A DNA stretch of 64,000 nucleotides from Denitratisoma sp. (GCA_032027165.1 JAVSMO010000001.1:2419919-2483918), one strand, 5' to 3'; counted from the first letter of the stretch, positions 21,375 through 38,110 are shown. Numbers and translations are program-made. The notes: generated by a model not told the origin, from the letters alone.

Positions 21375-23468
21375 TCACTTCTTGTTGATGATCGCCTCGG
21401 CGACGTTCTTCGGCGCCTCGGAATAATGCTTGAATTCCATCGAATAAGTGGCGCGACCCTGCGTAAGCGAGCGCAACTGGGTGGAATAGCCGAACATTTC
21501 GGCCAGCGGCACCTCCGCTTTGACCAGCTTGATGCCGCCGACCTGGTCTTCCATTCCTTGCACCATACCACGGCGACCTGAGAGATCGCCCATGACGTTG
21601 CCCATGAAATCCTCGGGGGTCTCGACTTCGACCGCCATCATCGGCTCAAGCAGGACCGGGCTGGCCTTGCGCATGCCGTCCTTGAAAGCAATGGAGGCCG
21701 CCATCTTAAAGGCATTTTCGTTCGAGTCTACATCGTGGTAGGAGCCATCGAATAGGGTGACCTTCACATCCACCACCGGGAAGCCAGCCAACACGCCATT
21801 CGGCAAGGTGTCAATCAGGCCCTTTTCCACAGCCGGAATGAATTCACGCGGCACAGTACCACCCTTGATGGCATCGACGAACTCGAAACCCTTGCCGGCC
21901 TCGTTCGGCTCCATACGCAACCAGACGTGGCCATACTGACCACGGCCACCCGACTGCTTGATGAACTTGCCTTCGACTTCGGCACTCTTCTTGATTGCCT
22001 CGCGGTAGGCAACTTGAGGAGCGCCAACATTAGCCTCAACGCCGAACTCTCGCTTCATGCGATCAACAAGGATCTCCAGATGCAATTCGCCCATGCCGGA
22101 GATGATGGTCTGGCCGGACTCTTCATCGGTACGCACGCGGAATGAAGGATCCTCTTGCGCCAGGCGGTTAAGGGCGATGCCCATCTTCTCCTGGTCGGCC
22201 TTGGTCTTCGGTTCGACGGCAACGTGAATCACCGGCTCGGGGAACTCCATCTTCTCAAGAGTGATCACCTTGTCCGGATCGCACAGCGTCTCTCCGGTGG
22301 TCGCTTCTTTCAGGCCGACTGCGGCGGCAATATCGCCGGCGCGCACTTCCTTAATTTCCTCACGCTGGTTAGCGTGCATCTGCAGAATGCGGCCGATGCG
22401 CTCCTTGCGGCCTTTGATCGGGTTGTAGATCGTATCGCCGGAATTGATTACACCCGAGTAGACGCGGAAGAAAGTCAGCTGCCCGACATAGGGGTCGGTC
22501 ATGATCTTGAAGGCAAGAGCGGAAAACGGTTCCTCATCTGAGGCCCTGCGTTCACCTTCTTGCTCGTTTTCCAGATGGCCTTTGACCGGAGGAATGTCAG
22601 TCGGCGCCGGCATCAATTCGATGACGGCATCCAGCATGGCCTGAACGCCCTTGTTTTTGAAAGCGGAGCCACACAGCATCGGCACGATTTCGCTACCAAT
22701 GGTCCTCAGACGCAGCCCCATCTTGATGTCCTCCTCGGAGAGGTCACCCTCTTCAAGGTACCTGTTCATCAGCTCTTCGTTGGCTTCAGCTGCCGCTTCG
22801 ACCATCTTCTCGCGCCATTCCTTCGCCTTTTCGGCTAGGTTGGCGGGAATGTCGCGAAGCTCGAATTTCATGCCCTGGCTTGCATCTTCCCAGAAAATCG
22901 CCTTCATGCGGATCAGGTCGACCACGCCCTCGAAGGTATCCTCCGCACCGATCGGCACTTGCAGCGGCACAGGATTGGCCTTCAGGCGCAGCTTCATCTG
23001 GTCATAGACCTTAAAGAAATCGGCGCCCTGACGGTCCATCTTGTTCACAAAAGCCAGGCGCGGGACCTTGTACTTATTGGCCTGGCGCCAAACCGTCTCC
23101 GACTGCGGTTGCACACCACCCACCGCGCAGTACACCATGCAGGCACCATCGAGCACACGCATGGAGCGTTCCACTTCAATGGTGAAGTCAACGTGGCCCG
23201 GGGTATCGATGATATTGATGCGATGTTCGGGAAATCTGCCGTCCATTCCCTTCCAGAAGCAGGTGGTAGCAGCAGACGTGATGGTAATGCCACGCTCGCG
23301 CTCCTGCTCCATCCAGTCCATGACGGCTGCGCCATCGTGAACTTCGCCAAGCTTATGCGAGACGCCCGTATAAAACAGGATGCGCTCCGTGGTCGTGGTC
23401 TTGCCAGCATCAATGTGGGCACTGATGCCTATGTTTCTATAGCGATCAATCGGGGTCGTACGCGCCAC
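21375..23468 (-). CDS. fusA: Elongation factor G
   Basis: GTPase for ribosome translocation and recycling. It has 697 residues, with G1 [16 protein letters not shown]3 DTPGHVDF, G4 NKMD and the domain IV loop [16 protein letters not shown] that enters the decoding site. Part of the str operon, 99 bases after rpsG. Confidence 0.98.
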   Translation of the reverse strand: MARTTPIDRYRNIGISAHIDAGKTTTTERILFYTGVSHKLGEVHDGAAVMDWMEQERERGITITSAATTCFWKGMDGRFPEHRINIIDTPGHVDFTIEVERSMRVLDGACMVYCAVGGVQPQSETVWRQANKYKVPRLAFVNKMDRQGADFFKVYDQMKLRLKANPVPLQVPIGAEDTFEGVVDLIRMKAIFWEDASQGMKFELRDIPANLAEKAKEWREKMVEAAAEANEELMNRYLEEGDLSEEDIKMGLRLRTIGSEIVPMLCGSAFKNKGVQAMLDAVIELMPAPTDIPPVKGHLENEQEGERRASDEEPFSALAFKIMTDPYVGQLTFFRVYSGVINSGDTIYNPIKGRKERIGRILQMHANQREEIKEVRAGDIAAAVGLKEATTGETLCDPDKVITLEKMEFPEPVIHVAVEPKTKADQEKMGIALNRLAQEDPSFRVRTDEESGQTIISGMGELHLEILVDRMKREFGVEANVGAPQVAYREAIKKSAEVEGKFIKQSGGRGQYGHVWLRMEPNEAGKGFEFVDAIKGGTVPREFIPAVEKGLIDTLPNGVLAGFPVVDVKVTLFDGSYHDVDSNENAFKMAASIAFKDGMRKASPVLLEPMMAVEVETPEDFMGNVMGDLSGRRGMVQGMEDQVGGIKLVKAEVPLAEMFGYSTQLRSLTQGRATYSMEFKHYSEAPKNVAEAIINKK

Positions 23469-23545
23469 TTTGCTTACCTGCCTTATCTAAACCAAACCGC
23501 CAAGGCGTCTCAACGTGACACCGTGGCGGACATTTTCCCTGTCAA

Positions 23546-23562
23546 GGCCGGGAATCCCGGCC
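23546..23562 (-). promoter_or_regulatory. GC-rich hairpin just after rpsG
   Basis: GGCCGGG, loop ATT, CCCGGCC: a perfect 7-bp stem 5 bases after the rpsG stop in the 99-base rpsG-fusA gap. TTGACAGGG follows instead of a T-run, and no matching -10 box is found, so neither a terminator nor a promoter is supported; a stability element is possible. Confidence 0.4.
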
Positions 23563-23567
23563 GCTCA

Positions 23568-24038
23568 TCAGAACCGATAATGCGCGAAGGCCTTGTTGGC
23601 CTCGGCCATGCGGTGCACTTCCTCACGTTTCTTCACTGCGCCGCCGCGACCTTCGGCTGCCTCCAGCAGTTCGCCGGCTAGCCGGGCACCCATCGACTTT
23701 TCGGAACGTTTGCGCGCCGATTCGCGTATCCAGCGCATCGCCAGAGCAGCTCGGCGCACCGGGCGCACTTCCACAGGAACCTGGTAGTTGGCACCACCAA
23801 CGCGACGGCTCTTCACCTCGACGGACGGCTTGACGTTACTGACCGCCTGCGTAAACACTTCCAGCGGATCCTTGCCAGACTTGCTCTTGATCTGATCGAA
23901 GGCACGATACAGCGTGCTTTCGGCAACCGATTTCTTGCCGCTCACCATCAGCACATTGACAAATTTGGCCACGTCCTGATTGCCGAATTTAGGATCCGGC
24001 AGAACGTCGCGTTTCGGAACTTCTCTGCGTCGTGGCAT
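23568..24038 (-). CDS. rpsG: 30S ribosomal protein S7
   Basis: Organises the 3' domain of 16S rRNA; in E. coli it represses str translation. It has 156 residues: [20 protein letters not shown] and the [20 protein letters not shown] segment are typical. Begins 24 bases after rpsL, a gap too short for the large S7 target found in E. coli. Confidence 0.97.
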   Translation of the reverse strand: MPRRREVPKRDVLPDPKFGNQDVAKFVNVLMVSGKKSVAESTLYRAFDQIKSKSGKDPLEVFTQAVSNVKPSVEVKSRRVGGANYQVPVEVRPVRRAALAMRWIRESARKRSEKSMGARLAGELLEAAEGRGGAVKKREEVHRMAEANKAFAHYRF

Positions 24039-24062
24039 ATTCTCTTACTCCAATTCTTCCAG

Positions 24063-24440
24063 TTACGCAGCCTTCGGCCGCTTCGCACCGTACTTCGAGC
24101 GAGACTGCTTGCGATCCTTGACGCCTTGCGTATCCAAGCTGCCGCGCACAATGTGATAGCGCACGCCCGGCAGGTCCTTAACGCGGCCGCCGCGAATCAA
24201 CACCACAGAGTGCTCTTGCAGATTGTGGCCTTCGCCGCCGATGTAGGAAATCACCTCAAAACCGTTGGTCAGCCGCACCTTGGCGACCTTTCTCAACGCC
24301 GAGTTCGGCTTCTTTGGCGTCGTCGTATAAACGCGGGTGCATACACCACGCTTGGCAGGGCAATTGGCAAGCGCTGGTACCTTGCTTTTGGTAACCGGGG
24401 CCTTGCGCGATTTCCGCACTAACTGGTTGATTGTTGGCAT
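24063..24440 (-). CDS. rpsL: 30S ribosomal protein S12
   Basis: Decoding-centre protein. It has 125 residues. The streptomycin-related lysines are wild type: [11 protein letters not shown] (K43 region) and [13 protein letters not shown] (K88 region), with the aspartate that RimO modifies. It is the first gene of the str operon, driven by the promoter at 24551-24580. Confidence 0.97.
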   Translation of the reverse strand: MPTINQLVRKSRKAPVTKSKVPALANCPAKRGVCTRVYTTTPKKPNSALRKVAKVRLTNGFEVISYIGGEGHNLQEHSVVLIRGGRVKDLPGVRYHIVRGSLDTQGVKDRKQSRSKYGAKRPKAA

Positions 24441-24454
24441 ATTCTCGAATTTCC

Positions 24455-24488
24455 AAAAAACCGAGGCGGCAATTATGGCTACGCCGCC
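24455..24488 (-). terminator. Terminator-like hairpin in the rpsL leader
   Basis: On the minus strand GGCGGC, a 12-base loop and GCCGCC are followed by TCGG and TTTTTT. It ends only 14 bases before the rpsL start, downstream of the str promoter, so it acts on both rpoC read-through and str transcripts and may attenuate str expression. Confidence 0.55.
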
Positions 24489-24550
24489 CCGGGATTCGTT
24501 TATTTCTTACGCAGCGCGCGGTTTTGCCACGCCGTTCGCAAAGAGGCCGG

Positions 24551-24576
24551 ATTATAAGGGGTTTTTCAAATCAGCG

Positions 24577-24580
<4 letters not shown>
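24551..24580 (-). promoter_or_regulatory. Str-operon promoter (sigma70 type) before rpsL
   Basis: TTGACG (24575-24580) and a perfect TATAAT (24551-24556), 18 bases apart on the minus strand. The -35 box contains the rpoC stop codon TGA (24577-24579). Expected start is near 24543, giving a leader of about 100 bases that contains the terminator-like hairpin at 24455-24488. Confidence 0.75.
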
Positions 24581-28776
<4,196 letters not shown>

Positions 28777-28866
28777 GTCTTCACTCCTGCAAGGGGTGAA
28801 ACTTCAAAATCAAAATTACAAAATTCTTCGCCGATCACCGCCGGCGGAGCTGCCAGCATCCGGTTG

Positions 28867-31800
28867 TCAATACCGCTCGAGGTCGATATCAATCGCCAGG
28901 GAGCGGATTTCCTTGACTAGCACGTTGAAGGATTCCGGCATGCCGGCATCGATCTTGTGCTCGCCCTTGACGATGTTTTCGTAAACCTTGGTGCGTCCAG
29001 ACACATCGTCGGACTTGACCGTGAGCATTTCCTGCAGCGTGTAGGAGGCGCCGTAGGCCTCTAGCGCCCACACCTCCATCTCGCCGAAGCGTTGGCCGCC
29101 GAACTGCGCCTTGCCGCCAAGCGGCTGCTGGGTCACCAAGCTGTATGGGCCGGTGGAACGCGCGTGCATCTTGTCGTCCACCAGATGATGCAGCTTGAGC
29201 ACATGCATATATCCCACTGTCACGGGGCGCTCGAACTGCTCGCCCGTACGGCCGTCGAAAAGCGTAACCTGGCCCGAAGTCGGCATTCCCGCCAGTTCAA
29301 GCATGCTCTTGATTTCCTCCTCATGAGCACCGTCGAATACCGGCGTGGCAAATGGTACGCCATGCTTGAGGTTGTTTGATAGCTCGAGAACCTCTTGGTC
29401 GGACAGCGAATCGATATCCTCGCCCTTGCCGCTCGAGTTGTAGATCTTGGTCAGGTATTTGCGCAGGTCGGCTACGGCAGTCTGCTTCTTCAGCATCTCG
29501 CCGATCTTAAGGCCAAGGCCCTTGGCGGCCCATCCCAGGTGGGTCTCCAGAATCTGTCCGATGTTCATCCGTGACGGCACACCCAGGGGGTTCAGCACGA
29601 TGTCGACCGTCGTACCGTCGGCCATGTGGGGCATGTCCTCGATCGGCACGATACGCGAAACGACGCCCTTGTTGCCGTGACGTCCTGCCATCTTGTCGCC
29701 GGGCTGCAGACGGCGCTTGACGGCCAGGTAAACCTTGACCATCTTCTGCACTCCAGGGGGCAGTTCATCGCCTTGAGTCAGCTTTTTCTTCTTGGCCTCA
29801 AAGGCCTGATCGAAGTCCTTGCGCGTCTGCTCGATGCTTTCGCGCAGGTTCTCCAACTGCTGGGCCGTCTCATCACTAGCCAAGCCGATGTCGAACCAAT
29901 GATGCGGATCAATCGACTCCAGGTAGGCCTTGGTCAGTTTGGTTCCCTTGGCCAGCTTCTTCGGACCCTTGTTGGCGACCTTTCCTGCAAGCAGGCGTTC
30001 GATACGGGCAAAGGTGTCGCGCTCAACGATGCGCATCTGATCCGCCAAATCCGTCTTGTAACGGCGCAACTCATCATCGATGATCTGCTGGGCACGCTTA
30101 TCGCGCTCGATGCCCTCGCGGGTGAATACCTGGACATCAATCACCGTTCCGGACATGCCTGACGGCACACGCAAACCGGTATCCTTCACGTCGGAGGCTT
30201 TCTCGCCGAAAATGGCGCGCAGCAGTTTTTCCTCCGGGGTCAATTGGGTTTCACCCTTCGGCGTCACCTTGCCCACCAGCACGTCGCCAGCCTCCACCTC
30301 GGCGCCGATGTAGACGATGCCAGACTCGTCGAGGCGCGAAAGTTGCGCCTCGCCCAGCGAAGCGATGTCGCGGGTAATTTCCTCGGCGCCAAGCTTGGTG
30401 TCGCGCGCAACCACCGTCAGCTCCTCGATGTGAATCGAGGTAAACCGGTCGTCGGCCACCACGCGCTCGGATATCAGAATCGAGTCCTCGAAGTTGTAGC
30501 CATTCCATGGCATGAAGGCCACCAGCATGTTCTGGCCGAGCGCCAGTTCCCCCATGTCTGTCGAGGCGCCGTCGGCAATGACGTCGCCCTTGGCGATGAT
30601 GTCGTTTACCTTCACAAGCGGACGCTGGTTGATGTTGGTGTTCTGGTTGGAACGGGTGTACTTGATCAGGTTATAGATATCGACACCGACCTCACCCGGC
30701 ACGGTTTCGTCGTCATGCACGCGCACGACAATACGGTTGGCGTCGATGTAATCCACCACCCCACCGCGCAGCGCCTGCACGGCGGTACCTGAGTCGACAG
30801 CCACGGTGCGTTCGATGCCGGTACCGACCAGCGCCTTCTCGGCGCGCAGACAAGGCACCGCCTGACGCTGCATGTTGGCACCCATCAGCGCCCGGTTCGC
30901 ATCGTCGTGCTCGAGGAAGGGGATCAGCGAAGCGGCTACCGAAACGATCTGCCCCGGCGCAATGTCCATGTACTGAACCTGGTCCGGCGTAACCAGGGTG
31001 AACTCGCTCTTGTGACGGGACGAAACCAGTTCGTCGACCAGCTTCCCTTTCTTGTCCAGTTGAGCATTGGCCTGGGCGATCACGAAATGACCTTCCTCGA
31101 TCGCCGACAGATAGTCGATCTGGTCGGTGACGCGGCCGTCCACCACCTTGCGGTACGGCGTCTCCATGAAGCCGAACTGGTTGGTGCGGGCGTACAGCGC
31201 CAGCGAGTTGATCAGGCCGATGTTCGGACCTTCCGGCGTCTCGATCGGGCAAACACGGCCATAGTGCGTCGGATGAACGTCGCGCACCTCGAAGCCGGCA
31301 CGCTCCCTGGTCAGACCGCCCGGACCGAGGGCGGAGACACGGCGCTTGTGCGTGATCTCCGACAGCGGGTTGGTCTGGTCCATGAATTGCGAGAGCTGGC
31401 TCGACCCGAAGAACTCCTTGATTGCCGCCGAGATGGGCTTGGCGTTGATCAGGTCGTGCGGCATCAGATTCTCGGACTCTGCCTGAGACAGGCGCTCCTT
31501 CACGGCGCGCTCGACGCGCACCAAGCCGGCACGGAACTGGTTCTCGGCCAGTTCGCCCACCGAGCGCACACGGCGGTTGCCAAGGTGATCGATGTCATCG
31601 ATCTCGCCACGGCCGTTGCGCAGTTCGACAAGAATGCGGATGACGTCGATGATGTCCTGATTGGACAGGGTGCCGGCACCATCCAGTTCCTCACGGCCAA
31701 CACGGCGGTTGAATTTCATGCGGCCGACGGCAGAAAGGTCGTAACGCTCCTCCGAGTAGAACAGGCCGTGGAACAGGGTCTCAACGGCATCCTCGGTTGG

Positions 31801-32940
31801 CGGCTCGCCCGGACGCATCATGCGATAGATGGCCACGCGGGCGGCCATCTGGTCGACAGTCTCGTCCGTGCGGAGCGTCGAGGAAATGTAGGCGCCACGG
31901 TCGAGATCGTTGGTGTACAGCGTGTGCAATTCCGCCACGCCGGATTCGCGCAGCTTGCCGAGCAGGCTCTCGGTGATTTCCTCGTTGGCATTGGCGAGAA
32001 TTTCGCCCGTTTCGGCATCGATGACATTGCGACCGATTACACGACCGACGAGGAACTCCTCCGGTACGTTGATTTTCTTGATGCCGGCGTCCGCCAGTTC
32101 GCGGATATGCTTGGCGGTGATGCGCTTGTCCTTTGCGACGATGACCTTGCCGGCCTTGTCGGTGATGTCGAAGCGAGCAACCTCGCCGCGCAAGCGCTCA
32201 GGCACCACTTCGAACTGGATGCCCTTCTTGGACAGATGGAAGCAGTCAAACTCGAAGAAGGTTGCAAGGATCTGCTCGGGGGTCAGGCCGATGGCCTTGA
32301 GCAGGATCGTCACCGGCATCTTGCGGCGGCGGTCGACACGGAAGTAGAGGTAATCCTTCGGATCGAATTCGAAGTCCAGCCACGAACCGCGGTAAGGAAT
32401 GATACGCGCCGAGAACAGCAGCTTGCCGGAGGAATGCGTTTTACCGCGATCATGCTCGAAGAACACGCCCGGCGAACGGTGCAATTGGGAAACGATGACG
32501 CGCTCGGTGCCGTTGATGACGAAGGAGCCGGTGGTGGTCATGAGCGGAATTTCGCCCATATACACTTCCTGTTCCTTCACTTCCTTGATGGTTTCCTTCG
32601 CTGCTTCGCGGTCCATGATGACCAGTCGCACACGGGCGCGCAGCGGGCTGGCGAAGGTCAGACCGCGCTGCTGGCATTCCTTGACATCGAAGGCCGGCTC
32701 GCCGAGAGCGTAATAAACGAACTCCAGTCGCGCATTGCCGCTGTGGCTGGAGATCGGAAAGATCGATGTGAAGGCAGCCTGCAGGCCCTGGTTGCGGCGT
32801 TGTGCCGGCGGAATATCCGTCTGCAAAAAGGCCAGGTAGGACTCCAGCTGTGTCGCCAGCAGGAAAGGCACGTCCAGTACGCTTGCGCGTTTGGCGAAGC
32901 TCTTGCGGATGCGCTTTTTCTCGGTATAGGAGTACGTCAT
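28867..32940 (-). CDS. rpoB: RNA polymerase beta subunit
   Basis: Forms the catalytic cleft with RpoC. It has 1357 residues (1342 in E. coli). The rifampicin-binding cluster ([20 protein letters not shown], then [10 protein letters not shown]) is wild type, predicting sensitivity. The catalytic lysine region [16 protein letters not shown] is intact. It is separated from rplL by a 155-base region containing a strong attenuator-like hairpin. Confidence 0.99.
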   Translation of the reverse strand: MTYSYTEKKRIRKSFAKRASVLDVPFLLATQLESYLAFLQTDIPPAQRRNQGLQAAFTSIFPISSHSGNARLEFVYYALGEPAFDVKECQQRGLTFASPLRARVRLVIMDREAAKETIKEVKEQEVYMGEIPLMTTTGSFVINGTERVIVSQLHRSPGVFFEHDRGKTHSSGKLLFSARIIPYRGSWLDFEFDPKDYLYFRVDRRRKMPVTILLKAIGLTPEQILATFFEFDCFHLSKKGIQFEVVPERLRGEVARFDITDKAGKVIVAKDKRITAKHIRELADAGIKKINVPEEFLVGRVIGRNVIDAETGEILANANEEITESLLGKLRESGVAELHTLYTNDLDRGAYISSTLRTDETVDQMAARVAIYRMMRPGEPPTEDAVETLFHGLFYSEERYDLSAVGRMKFNRRVGREELDGAGTLSNQDIIDVIRILVELRNGRGEIDDIDHLGNRRVRSVGELAENQFRAGLVRVERAVKERLSQAESENLMPHDLINAKPISAAIKEFFGSSQLSQFMDQTNPLSEITHKRRVSALGPGGLTRERAGFEVRDVHPTHYGRVCPIETPEGPNIGLINSLALYARTNQFGFMETPYRKVVDGRVTDQIDYLSAIEEGHFVIAQANAQLDKKGKLVDELVSSRHKSEFTLVTPDQVQYMDIAPGQIVSVAASLIPFLEHDDANRALMGANMQRQAVPCLRAEKALVGTGIERTVAVDSGTAVQALRGGVVDYIDANRIVVRVHDDETVPGEVGVDIYNLIKYTRSNQNTNINQRPLVKVNDIIAKGDVIADGASTDMGELALGQNMLVAFMPWNGYNFEDSILISERVVADDRFTSIHIEELTVVARDTKLGAEEITRDIASLGEAQLSRLDESGIVYIGAEVEAGDVLVGKVTPKGETQLTPEEKLLRAIFGEKASDVKDTGLRVPSGMSGTVIDVQVFTREGIERDKRAQQIIDDELRRYKTDLADQMRIVERDTFARIERLLAGKVANKGPKKLAKGTKLTKAYLESIDPHHWFDIGLASDETAQQLENLRESIEQTRKDFDQAFEAKKKKLTQGDELPPGVQKMVKVYLAVKRRLQPGDKMAGRHGNKGVVSRIVPIEDMPHMADGTTVDIVLNPLGVPSRMNIGQILETHLGWAAKGLGLKIGEMLKKQTAVADLRKYLTKIYNSSGKGEDIDSLSDQEVLELSNNLKHGVPFATPVFDGAHEEEIKSMLELAGMPTSGQVTLFDGRTGEQFERPVTVGYMHVLKLHHLVDDKMHARSTGPYSLVTQQPLGGKAQFGGQRFGEMEVWALEAYGASYTLQEMLTVKSDDVSGRTKVYENIVKGEHKIDAGMPESFNVLVKEIRSLAIDIDLERY

Positions 32941-32968
32941 ATCGGCTCCGGGGGTGAGAAATCAATTT

Positions 32969-33037
32969 TCAGTTGTCAGTTGCTGCGGCACTACAAACGG
33001 CCGTTTCCGGGCAACTGGCAACTGGAAACTGGCAACT
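32969..33037 (-). repeat. Short AACTGGC-type repeats and long stem in the rplL-rpoB gap
   Basis: The plus strand has CAGTTGTCAGTTGC followed by GCAACTGGCAACTGG and AACTGGCAACTT. The first and second blocks can pair over 14 positions with one imperfect pair, enclosing the palindrome AAACGGCCGTTT. It lies between the attenuator and the rpoB start and could be a double-stranded RNA processing site. Confidence 0.5.
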
Positions 33038-33051
33038 TCTGTAAAGGCAAA

Positions 33052-33078
33052 GGGCTGGCGGCCCAAAACCGCCAGCCC
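33052..33078 (-). terminator. Attenuator/terminator hairpin between rplL and rpoB
   Basis: GGGCTGGCGG, loop of seven and CCGCCAGCCC form a perfect 10-bp stem followed by TTTGCCTTT on the minus strand, 17 bases after the rplL stop. E. coli has a partial terminator in the same place that lets only part of the transcripts reach rpoB; the same job is inferred here. Confidence 0.75.
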
Positions 33079-33095
33079 ATCCTGCCAATACAGCC

Positions 33096-33476
33096 TTACT
33101 TGATCTCGGCTTTCGCGCCGGCGTCTTCCAACTGCTTCTTGATCGCCTCGGCGTCGGCCTTGGGGATCGCCTCCTTGACGGGTTTCGGCGCGCCGTCGAC
33201 GAGGTCCTTGGCTTCCTTCAGGCCGAGGCCGGTCACCGCACGGACGACCTTGATCACCTCGACCTTCTTGTCGCCGGCGGCGGCAAGAACGACGGTGAAC
33301 TCGGTCTTCTCTTCGGCGGCCGGCGCGGCAGCACCGCCACCGGCGCCGGGGGCGGCAACCGCCATCGCGGCGGCGGAAACGCCGAACTTCTCTTCGAACG
33401 CCTTGACCAGGTCGTTCAGGTCCATCACCGTCATGTTGCCGACGGCTTCGAGGATGTCTTCTTTGCTGATTGCCAT
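33096..33476 (-). CDS. rplL: 50S ribosomal protein L7/L12
   Basis: Stalk protein that recruits translation GTPases. It has 126 residues: N-terminal dimer domain ([20 protein letters not shown]), an Ala/Gly/Pro hinge, and the globular domain with [20 protein letters not shown]. The ATG at 33476 is preferred over a TTG two codons earlier. Starts 38 bases after rplJ. Confidence 0.97.
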   Translation of the reverse strand: MAISKEDILEAVGNMTVMDLNDLVKAFEEKFGVSAAAMAVAAPGAGGGAAAPAAEEKTEFTVVLAAAGDKKVEVIKVVRAVTGLGLKEAKDLVDGAPKPVKEAIPKADAEAIKKQLEDAGAKAEIK

Positions 33477-33514
33477 GTTCAATTACTCCAGATTCGAAAT
33501 TGGTAAGGGATCGT

Positions 33515-34012
33515 TCAGGCGGCAGCCGCTTCGCGCTGCTTGGCCAGCGCGCCGAGCGCGATGGCAAAGCCGGAAACCGGTGCCTGCATCACACCGAGCA
33601 ACCTGGCGAGCAGCTCTTCTCGGCTCGGAATCGAGGCCAGCGCCTGCACGCCCGCCTTGTCCAATGCCTTGCCGGCATAGGCGCCGGCCTTGAGCACCAG
33701 CTTCTCGTTGCCTTTGGCGAAGTCGTTCAGCACTTTCGCCGCAGCAACCGGATCGTTCGAAATGCCGTAGATCAGCGGTCCGGTCAGTTGGTCGGCGAGG
33801 ACCGCAAAAGCAGTGTCGGCGACCGCACGACGGGCCAAAGTGTTCCTCAGCACACGCAGATAGACGCCAGACTGGCGGGCCTTCGCACGCAGCGCGGTGA
33901 GATCGCCCACTTCGATGCCGCGGTACTCGGCCACGACGATGGTCTGGGCGTTGGCTACCTGTGCCGACACCTCCGCCACGATGGCTTTTTTGCTTTCAAG
34001 ATTGAGGCCCAT
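33515..34012 (-). CDS. rplJ: 50S ribosomal protein L10
   Basis: Stalk base that binds 23S rRNA and L7/L12 dimers, and represses its own operon through a leader. It has 165 residues, with the N-terminal rRNA domain ([29 protein letters not shown]) and a helical C-terminus for L12. AAAGGAGAAAGGACCTC precedes the start, and the 266-base leader carries the L10 site. Confidence 0.97.
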   Translation of the reverse strand: MGLNLESKKAIVAEVSAQVANAQTIVVAEYRGIEVGDLTALRAKARQSGVYLRVLRNTLARRAVADTAFAVLADQLTGPLIYGISNDPVAAAKVLNDFAKGNEKLVLKAGAYAGKALDKAGVQALASIPSREELLARLLGVMQAPVSGFAIALGALAKQREAAAA

Positions 34013-34278
34013 GAGGTCCTTTCTCCTTTCAAGTCAACACGCGGCGGAAATCGCTCCGCCGCACCCACGGCGACCTGGATCAGGAGTGCTGTCCGCAGCG
34101 GTCAGGCAGCGGACGAATCCTGTCTGGGTGCACCGTCTGCGCAGGCCGCTTTCACGCTTAAGCCTCCGGGGCATGCAACCCCCTGGGGCACCTGCGGTCT
34201 TTGACGATCCGCCGGTTCGGCTTACGCTTCACCGGCGTCCCAAAGTCCTTTCCCCGCATAGAGCGAGGACTTGATTCC
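34013..34278 (-). promoter_or_regulatory. L10 leader (autoregulatory region before rplJ)
   Basis: This is the longest gene-free gap. On the minus strand AGACCGCAGGTGCC (34190-34203) and GCCTGCGCAGACGGTGCA (34130-34147) match the kink-turn and loop parts of the L10(L12)4-binding mRNA leader known in proteobacteria. Further stems follow: GTCCGC/GCGGAC near 34091-34114, GCACCC/GGGTGC long-range, and GGCGGA/TCCGCC near the ribosome-binding site. Binding of L10-L12 would lower rplJL translation. The core element is about 34129-34203. Confidence 0.7.
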
Positions 34279-34980
34279 TTACTGCTGCGCCGACAGGCTG
34301 GCCTGATCGACGCGCACGCCCCCTCCCATGGTGCTGGAGACGGAGATCTTCTTTAGATACTGGCCCTTGCTGGTGGCCGGCTTGGCCTTGTTCAGGGCAT
34401 CGATCAGCGCGACCATGTTCTGCTGCAGCTGCTCGACCGAAAACGAAGCGCGGCCGATGGTGCACTGGATGATGCCGGCCTTGTCGGTACGGTACTGCAC
34501 CTGGCCCGCTTTGGCATTCTTGACGGCGCCGGCAACATCCATGGTGACGGTGCCGACCTTCGGGTTCGGCATGAGGCCGCGCGGGCCGAGGATTTGGCCG
34601 AGGGCACCGACCACTTTCATGGCATCCGGCGTGGCGACGACCACGTCAAAGTCCATCTTGCCTTCCTTGACCTGGGCAGCGAGATCGTCGAAACCGACGA
34701 TGTCGGCACCGGCATCCTTGGCGGCCTGGGCCTTGTCACCTTGGGCGAAGACGGCGACACGCACCTTCTTGCCGGTACCGGCCGGCAGCACGACGGAGCC
34801 GCGCACCAGCTGGTCGGACTTCTTGGCATCGACTCCGAGGTTCACGGCGACATCGACGGACTCGTCGAACTTGGCGGTGGCGCAATCCTTGACGAGGGCA
34901 AGCGCCTCGGAAACTGGATACGCCTTGTTGCGGTCGATTCTGGCGCGCAGCGCCGTGGTGCGCTTGGAGAGTTTGGCCAT
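34279..34980 (-). CDS. rplA: 50S ribosomal protein L1
   Basis: L1-stalk protein that moves the E-site tRNA; represses the L11 operon in E. coli. It has 233 residues; the signature [20 protein letters not shown] and [19 protein letters not shown] are intact. Begins one base after rplK, so coupling with L11 is likely. Confidence 0.97.
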   Translation of the reverse strand: MAKLSKRTTALRARIDRNKAYPVSEALALVKDCATAKFDESVDVAVNLGVDAKKSDQLVRGSVVLPAGTGKKVRVAVFAQGDKAQAAKDAGADIVGFDDLAAQVKEGKMDFDVVVATPDAMKVVGALGQILGPRGLMPNPKVGTVTMDVAGAVKNAKAGQVQYRTDKAGIIQCTIGRASFSVEQLQQNMVALIDALNKAKPATSKGQYLKKISVSSTMGGGVRVDQASLSAQQ

Positions 34981-34981
34981 G

Positions 34982-35413
34982 TTACATGCCCTCCACGGTG
35001 ACGCCCATGCTGCGGGCGCTGCCAGCGACGGTTCGCATGGCAGCCTCGAGGTCGGCAGCAGTGAGGTCCTTCATCTTGGCCTTGGCGATTTCCTCGACCT
35101 GGGCACGGGTCAGCTTGCCCACCTTGTCGGTGTGCGGCTTGGCAGAGCCCTTGTCGATCTTGGCGGCCTTCTTGATGAGCACGGACGCCGGCGGCGTCTT
35201 CATCACGAAAGTAAAGCTCTTGTCCGCGTAGGCGGTGATCACCACGGGGATCGGCAGGCCCGGCTCGACACCCTGCGTCTGGGCATTGAACGCCTTGCAG
35301 AATTCCATGATGTTGAGGCCGCGCTGACCCAGCGCGGGACCGATCGGGGGCGAGGGGTTCGCCTTGCCTGCCGGCACTTGCAGCTTGATAAAGCCGACGA
35401 TCTTCTTGGCCAT
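34982..35413 (-). CDS. rplK: 50S ribosomal protein L11
   Basis: Factor-binding site protein; needed for RelA response and thiostrepton action. It has 143 residues; the N-terminal proline-rich helix ([20 protein letters not shown]) and [20 protein letters not shown] are typical. It lies 90 bases after nusG; no clear promoter was found in that gap. Confidence 0.97.
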   Translation of the reverse strand: MAKKIVGFIKLQVPAGKANPSPPIGPALGQRGLNIMEFCKAFNAQTQGVEPGLPIPVVITAYADKSFTFVMKTPPASVLIKKAAKIDKGSAKPHTDKVGKLTRAQVEEIAKAKMKDLTAADLEAAMRTVAGSARSMGVTVEGM

Positions 35414-35503
35414 AATGGCTCCTGTTAAGTGAGTGGTAACGCGCGTTCAGTCGCCCTACTTGCGCTCCTCTTTCCGGCTTGTCGGGTCCGGTCCCGCACT
35501 GCG

Positions 35504-36037
35504 TTAAGCCTTCTCGACCTGCGAGAACTCCAGCTCCACGGGCGTCGAACGGCCAAAAATGGTGACTGCCACGCGCAACTTGCTCTTCTCGTAGTTGATG
35601 TCTTCCACCGTGCCGTTGAAGTCGGTGAATGGGCCTTCCTTGACCCGAACCATCTCGCCGATCTCATACAGCACCTTGGGCTTCGGCTTCTCGACGCCTT
35701 CCTGCATCTGCTGCATGATCTTGGCGACCTCCTTTTCGGAGATCGGCGTCGGCTTGGTCGCCGTGCCACCGACGAATCCGGTCACCTTGGCGGTGTTTTT
35801 CACCAGATGCCAGGTGTCGTCATCCATCTCCATCTCCACCAGAACGTAACCGGGGAAAAACTTTCTTTCGGAGATGCTCTTTTGGCCGGACTTCATCTCG
35901 ACCACTTCCTCGACCGGCACCAGAATCTGGCCGAACTTTTCTTCCATGCCGGCGCGCCTGATGCGCTCGGCCAGCGTGCGCTGCACGGACTTCTCGAAGC
36001 CCGAGTAGGCATGCACAACGTACCAGCGCTTGGTCAT
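35504..36037 (-). CDS. nusG: Transcription elongation/antitermination factor NusG
   Basis: Binds RNA polymerase and links it to Rho or the ribosome. It has 177 residues: NGN domain from [20 protein letters not shown], and KOW domain at [15 protein letters not shown]. The ATG at 36037 overlaps the secE stop (ATGA) and gives the standard length; an ATG four codons upstream (MEEIMTK) is a less likely alternative. Confidence 0.96.
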   Translation of the reverse strand: MTKRWYVVHAYSGFEKSVQRTLAERIRRAGMEEKFGQILVPVEEVVEMKSGQKSISERKFFPGYVLVEMEMDDDTWHLVKNTAKVTGFVGGTATKPTPISEKEVAKIMQQMQEGVEKPKPKVLYEIGEMVRVKEGPFTDFNGTVEDINYEKSKLRVAVTIFGRSTPVELEFSQVEKA

Positions 36038-36387
36038 GATTTCTTCCATCCCAGGATCAGGTCGTAAAAAACCCATTCCAGGCTCTTGTCGGTCAGCCAC
36101 AGAAAGATCGCCATGACGACAACGAAGGCGAACACGACGCCCGTGGTCTGCACGGTTTCCTTGCGGGATGGCCAGGCCACCTTCTTGGTCTCCGTCCAGG
36201 CTTCCTGGCTGAAGACGAAAAAGCGCTGCCCCGGTTCGGTAAACCAGGCCACTGCCGCACCCGCCGCCACGCCCGCCAGAACGGACAGAATGCGCAGGAT
36301 CAGCGCCGCCTCGCCCAGCAGGTAGAATCCCGCCACGCCTGCGGCCACCAGCAACAGCGACAGCGCGAACTTGATTTTGTCGGCCAT
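36034..36387 (-). CDS. secE: Preprotein translocase subunit SecE
   Basis: Inner-membrane clamp of SecY. It has 117 residues with three hydrophobic segments (near residues 6-24, 27-49 and 80-110), the long enterobacterial-type form. The conserved cytoplasmic helix [20 protein letters not shown] precedes the last segment. MADKIKFAL at 36387 is chosen because it begins the first membrane segment and sits just after tRNA-Trp. Confidence 0.95.
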   Translation of the reverse strand: MADKIKFALSLLLVAAGVAGFYLLGEAALILRILSVLAGVAAGAAVAWFTEPGQRFFVFSQEAWTETKKVAWPSRKETVQTTGVVFAFVVVMAIFLWLTDKSLEWVFYDLILGWKKS

Positions 36388-36408
36388 TAATCTCGCCTTA
36401 AGTTCTGT

Positions 36409-36484
36409 TGGCAGGGGCAGAGGGTCTCGAACCCCCAACCTTCGGTTTTGGAGACCGACGCTCTGCCAATTGAGCTATGCCCCT
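36409..36484 (-). tRNA. tRNA-Trp (CCA anticodon)
   Basis: 76 bases including encoded CCA. Acceptor AGGGGCA/TGCCCCT with discriminator G; anticodon arm TCGGT-CTCCAAA-ACCGA gives anticodon CCA; T arm GGGGGTTCGAGACCC. It sits between tuf and secE and is probably cut from their transcript. Confidence 0.95.
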
Positions 36485-36536
36485 GCGGCAGAGACTGCGA
36501 GGCGCCGGGTTGTGGCGCCTCTCGTTCACGCACTGA

Positions 36537-37727
<1,191 letters not shown>

Positions 37728-37772
37728 GTCGTTACCCGTATATAAAAGTCAAATCAAAATGCTGCATTACAC

Positions 37773-37847
37773 TGGTGCCCATGGCGTGGATTGAACACGC
37801 GACCTCTCCCTTACCAAGGGAGTGCTCTGCCACTGAGCTACATGGGC
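37773..37847 (-). tRNA. tRNA-Thr (GGT anticodon)
   Basis: 75 bases with encoded CCA. Acceptor GCCCATG/CATGGGC, discriminator A; anticodon arm CTCCC-TTGGTAA-GGGAG gives GGT. Lies 45 bases upstream of tuf. Confidence 0.95.
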
Positions 37848-37860
37848 AGTTAACTGCTAC

Positions 37861-37934
<74 letters not shown>

Positions 37935-37983
37935 CCGCCGTCACCCTTGGAGCCCGCACTGCCTAGGAGGTCTCCGAATTTGC

Positions 37984-38068
<85 letters not shown>

Positions 38069-38081
38069 AGCGAAACAGCGG

Positions 38082-38110
38082 ATTTTGCTTGTTTTCACCA
38101 GAAAAGTCAA
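38082..38110 (-). promoter_or_regulatory. Promoter of the tRNA-tuf operon (sigma70 type)
   Basis: TTGACT (38105-38110) and CAAAAT (38082-38087) spaced by 17 bases on the minus strand. Expected start lies about six bases before tRNA-Tyr, as for stable RNA promoters. A stringent-control GC discriminator (CCGCTG) follows the -10 box. Confidence 0.68.

Noticed and set aside
23530..23546. TTGACA after rpsG as a fusA promoter
   Set aside because: No -10-like hexamer lies 16-18 bases downstream.
30907..33693. 928-codon open frame opposite rpoB and rplL
   Set aside because: Antisense shadow of the rpoB frame; it crosses a terminator region and repeats, and shows no domain.
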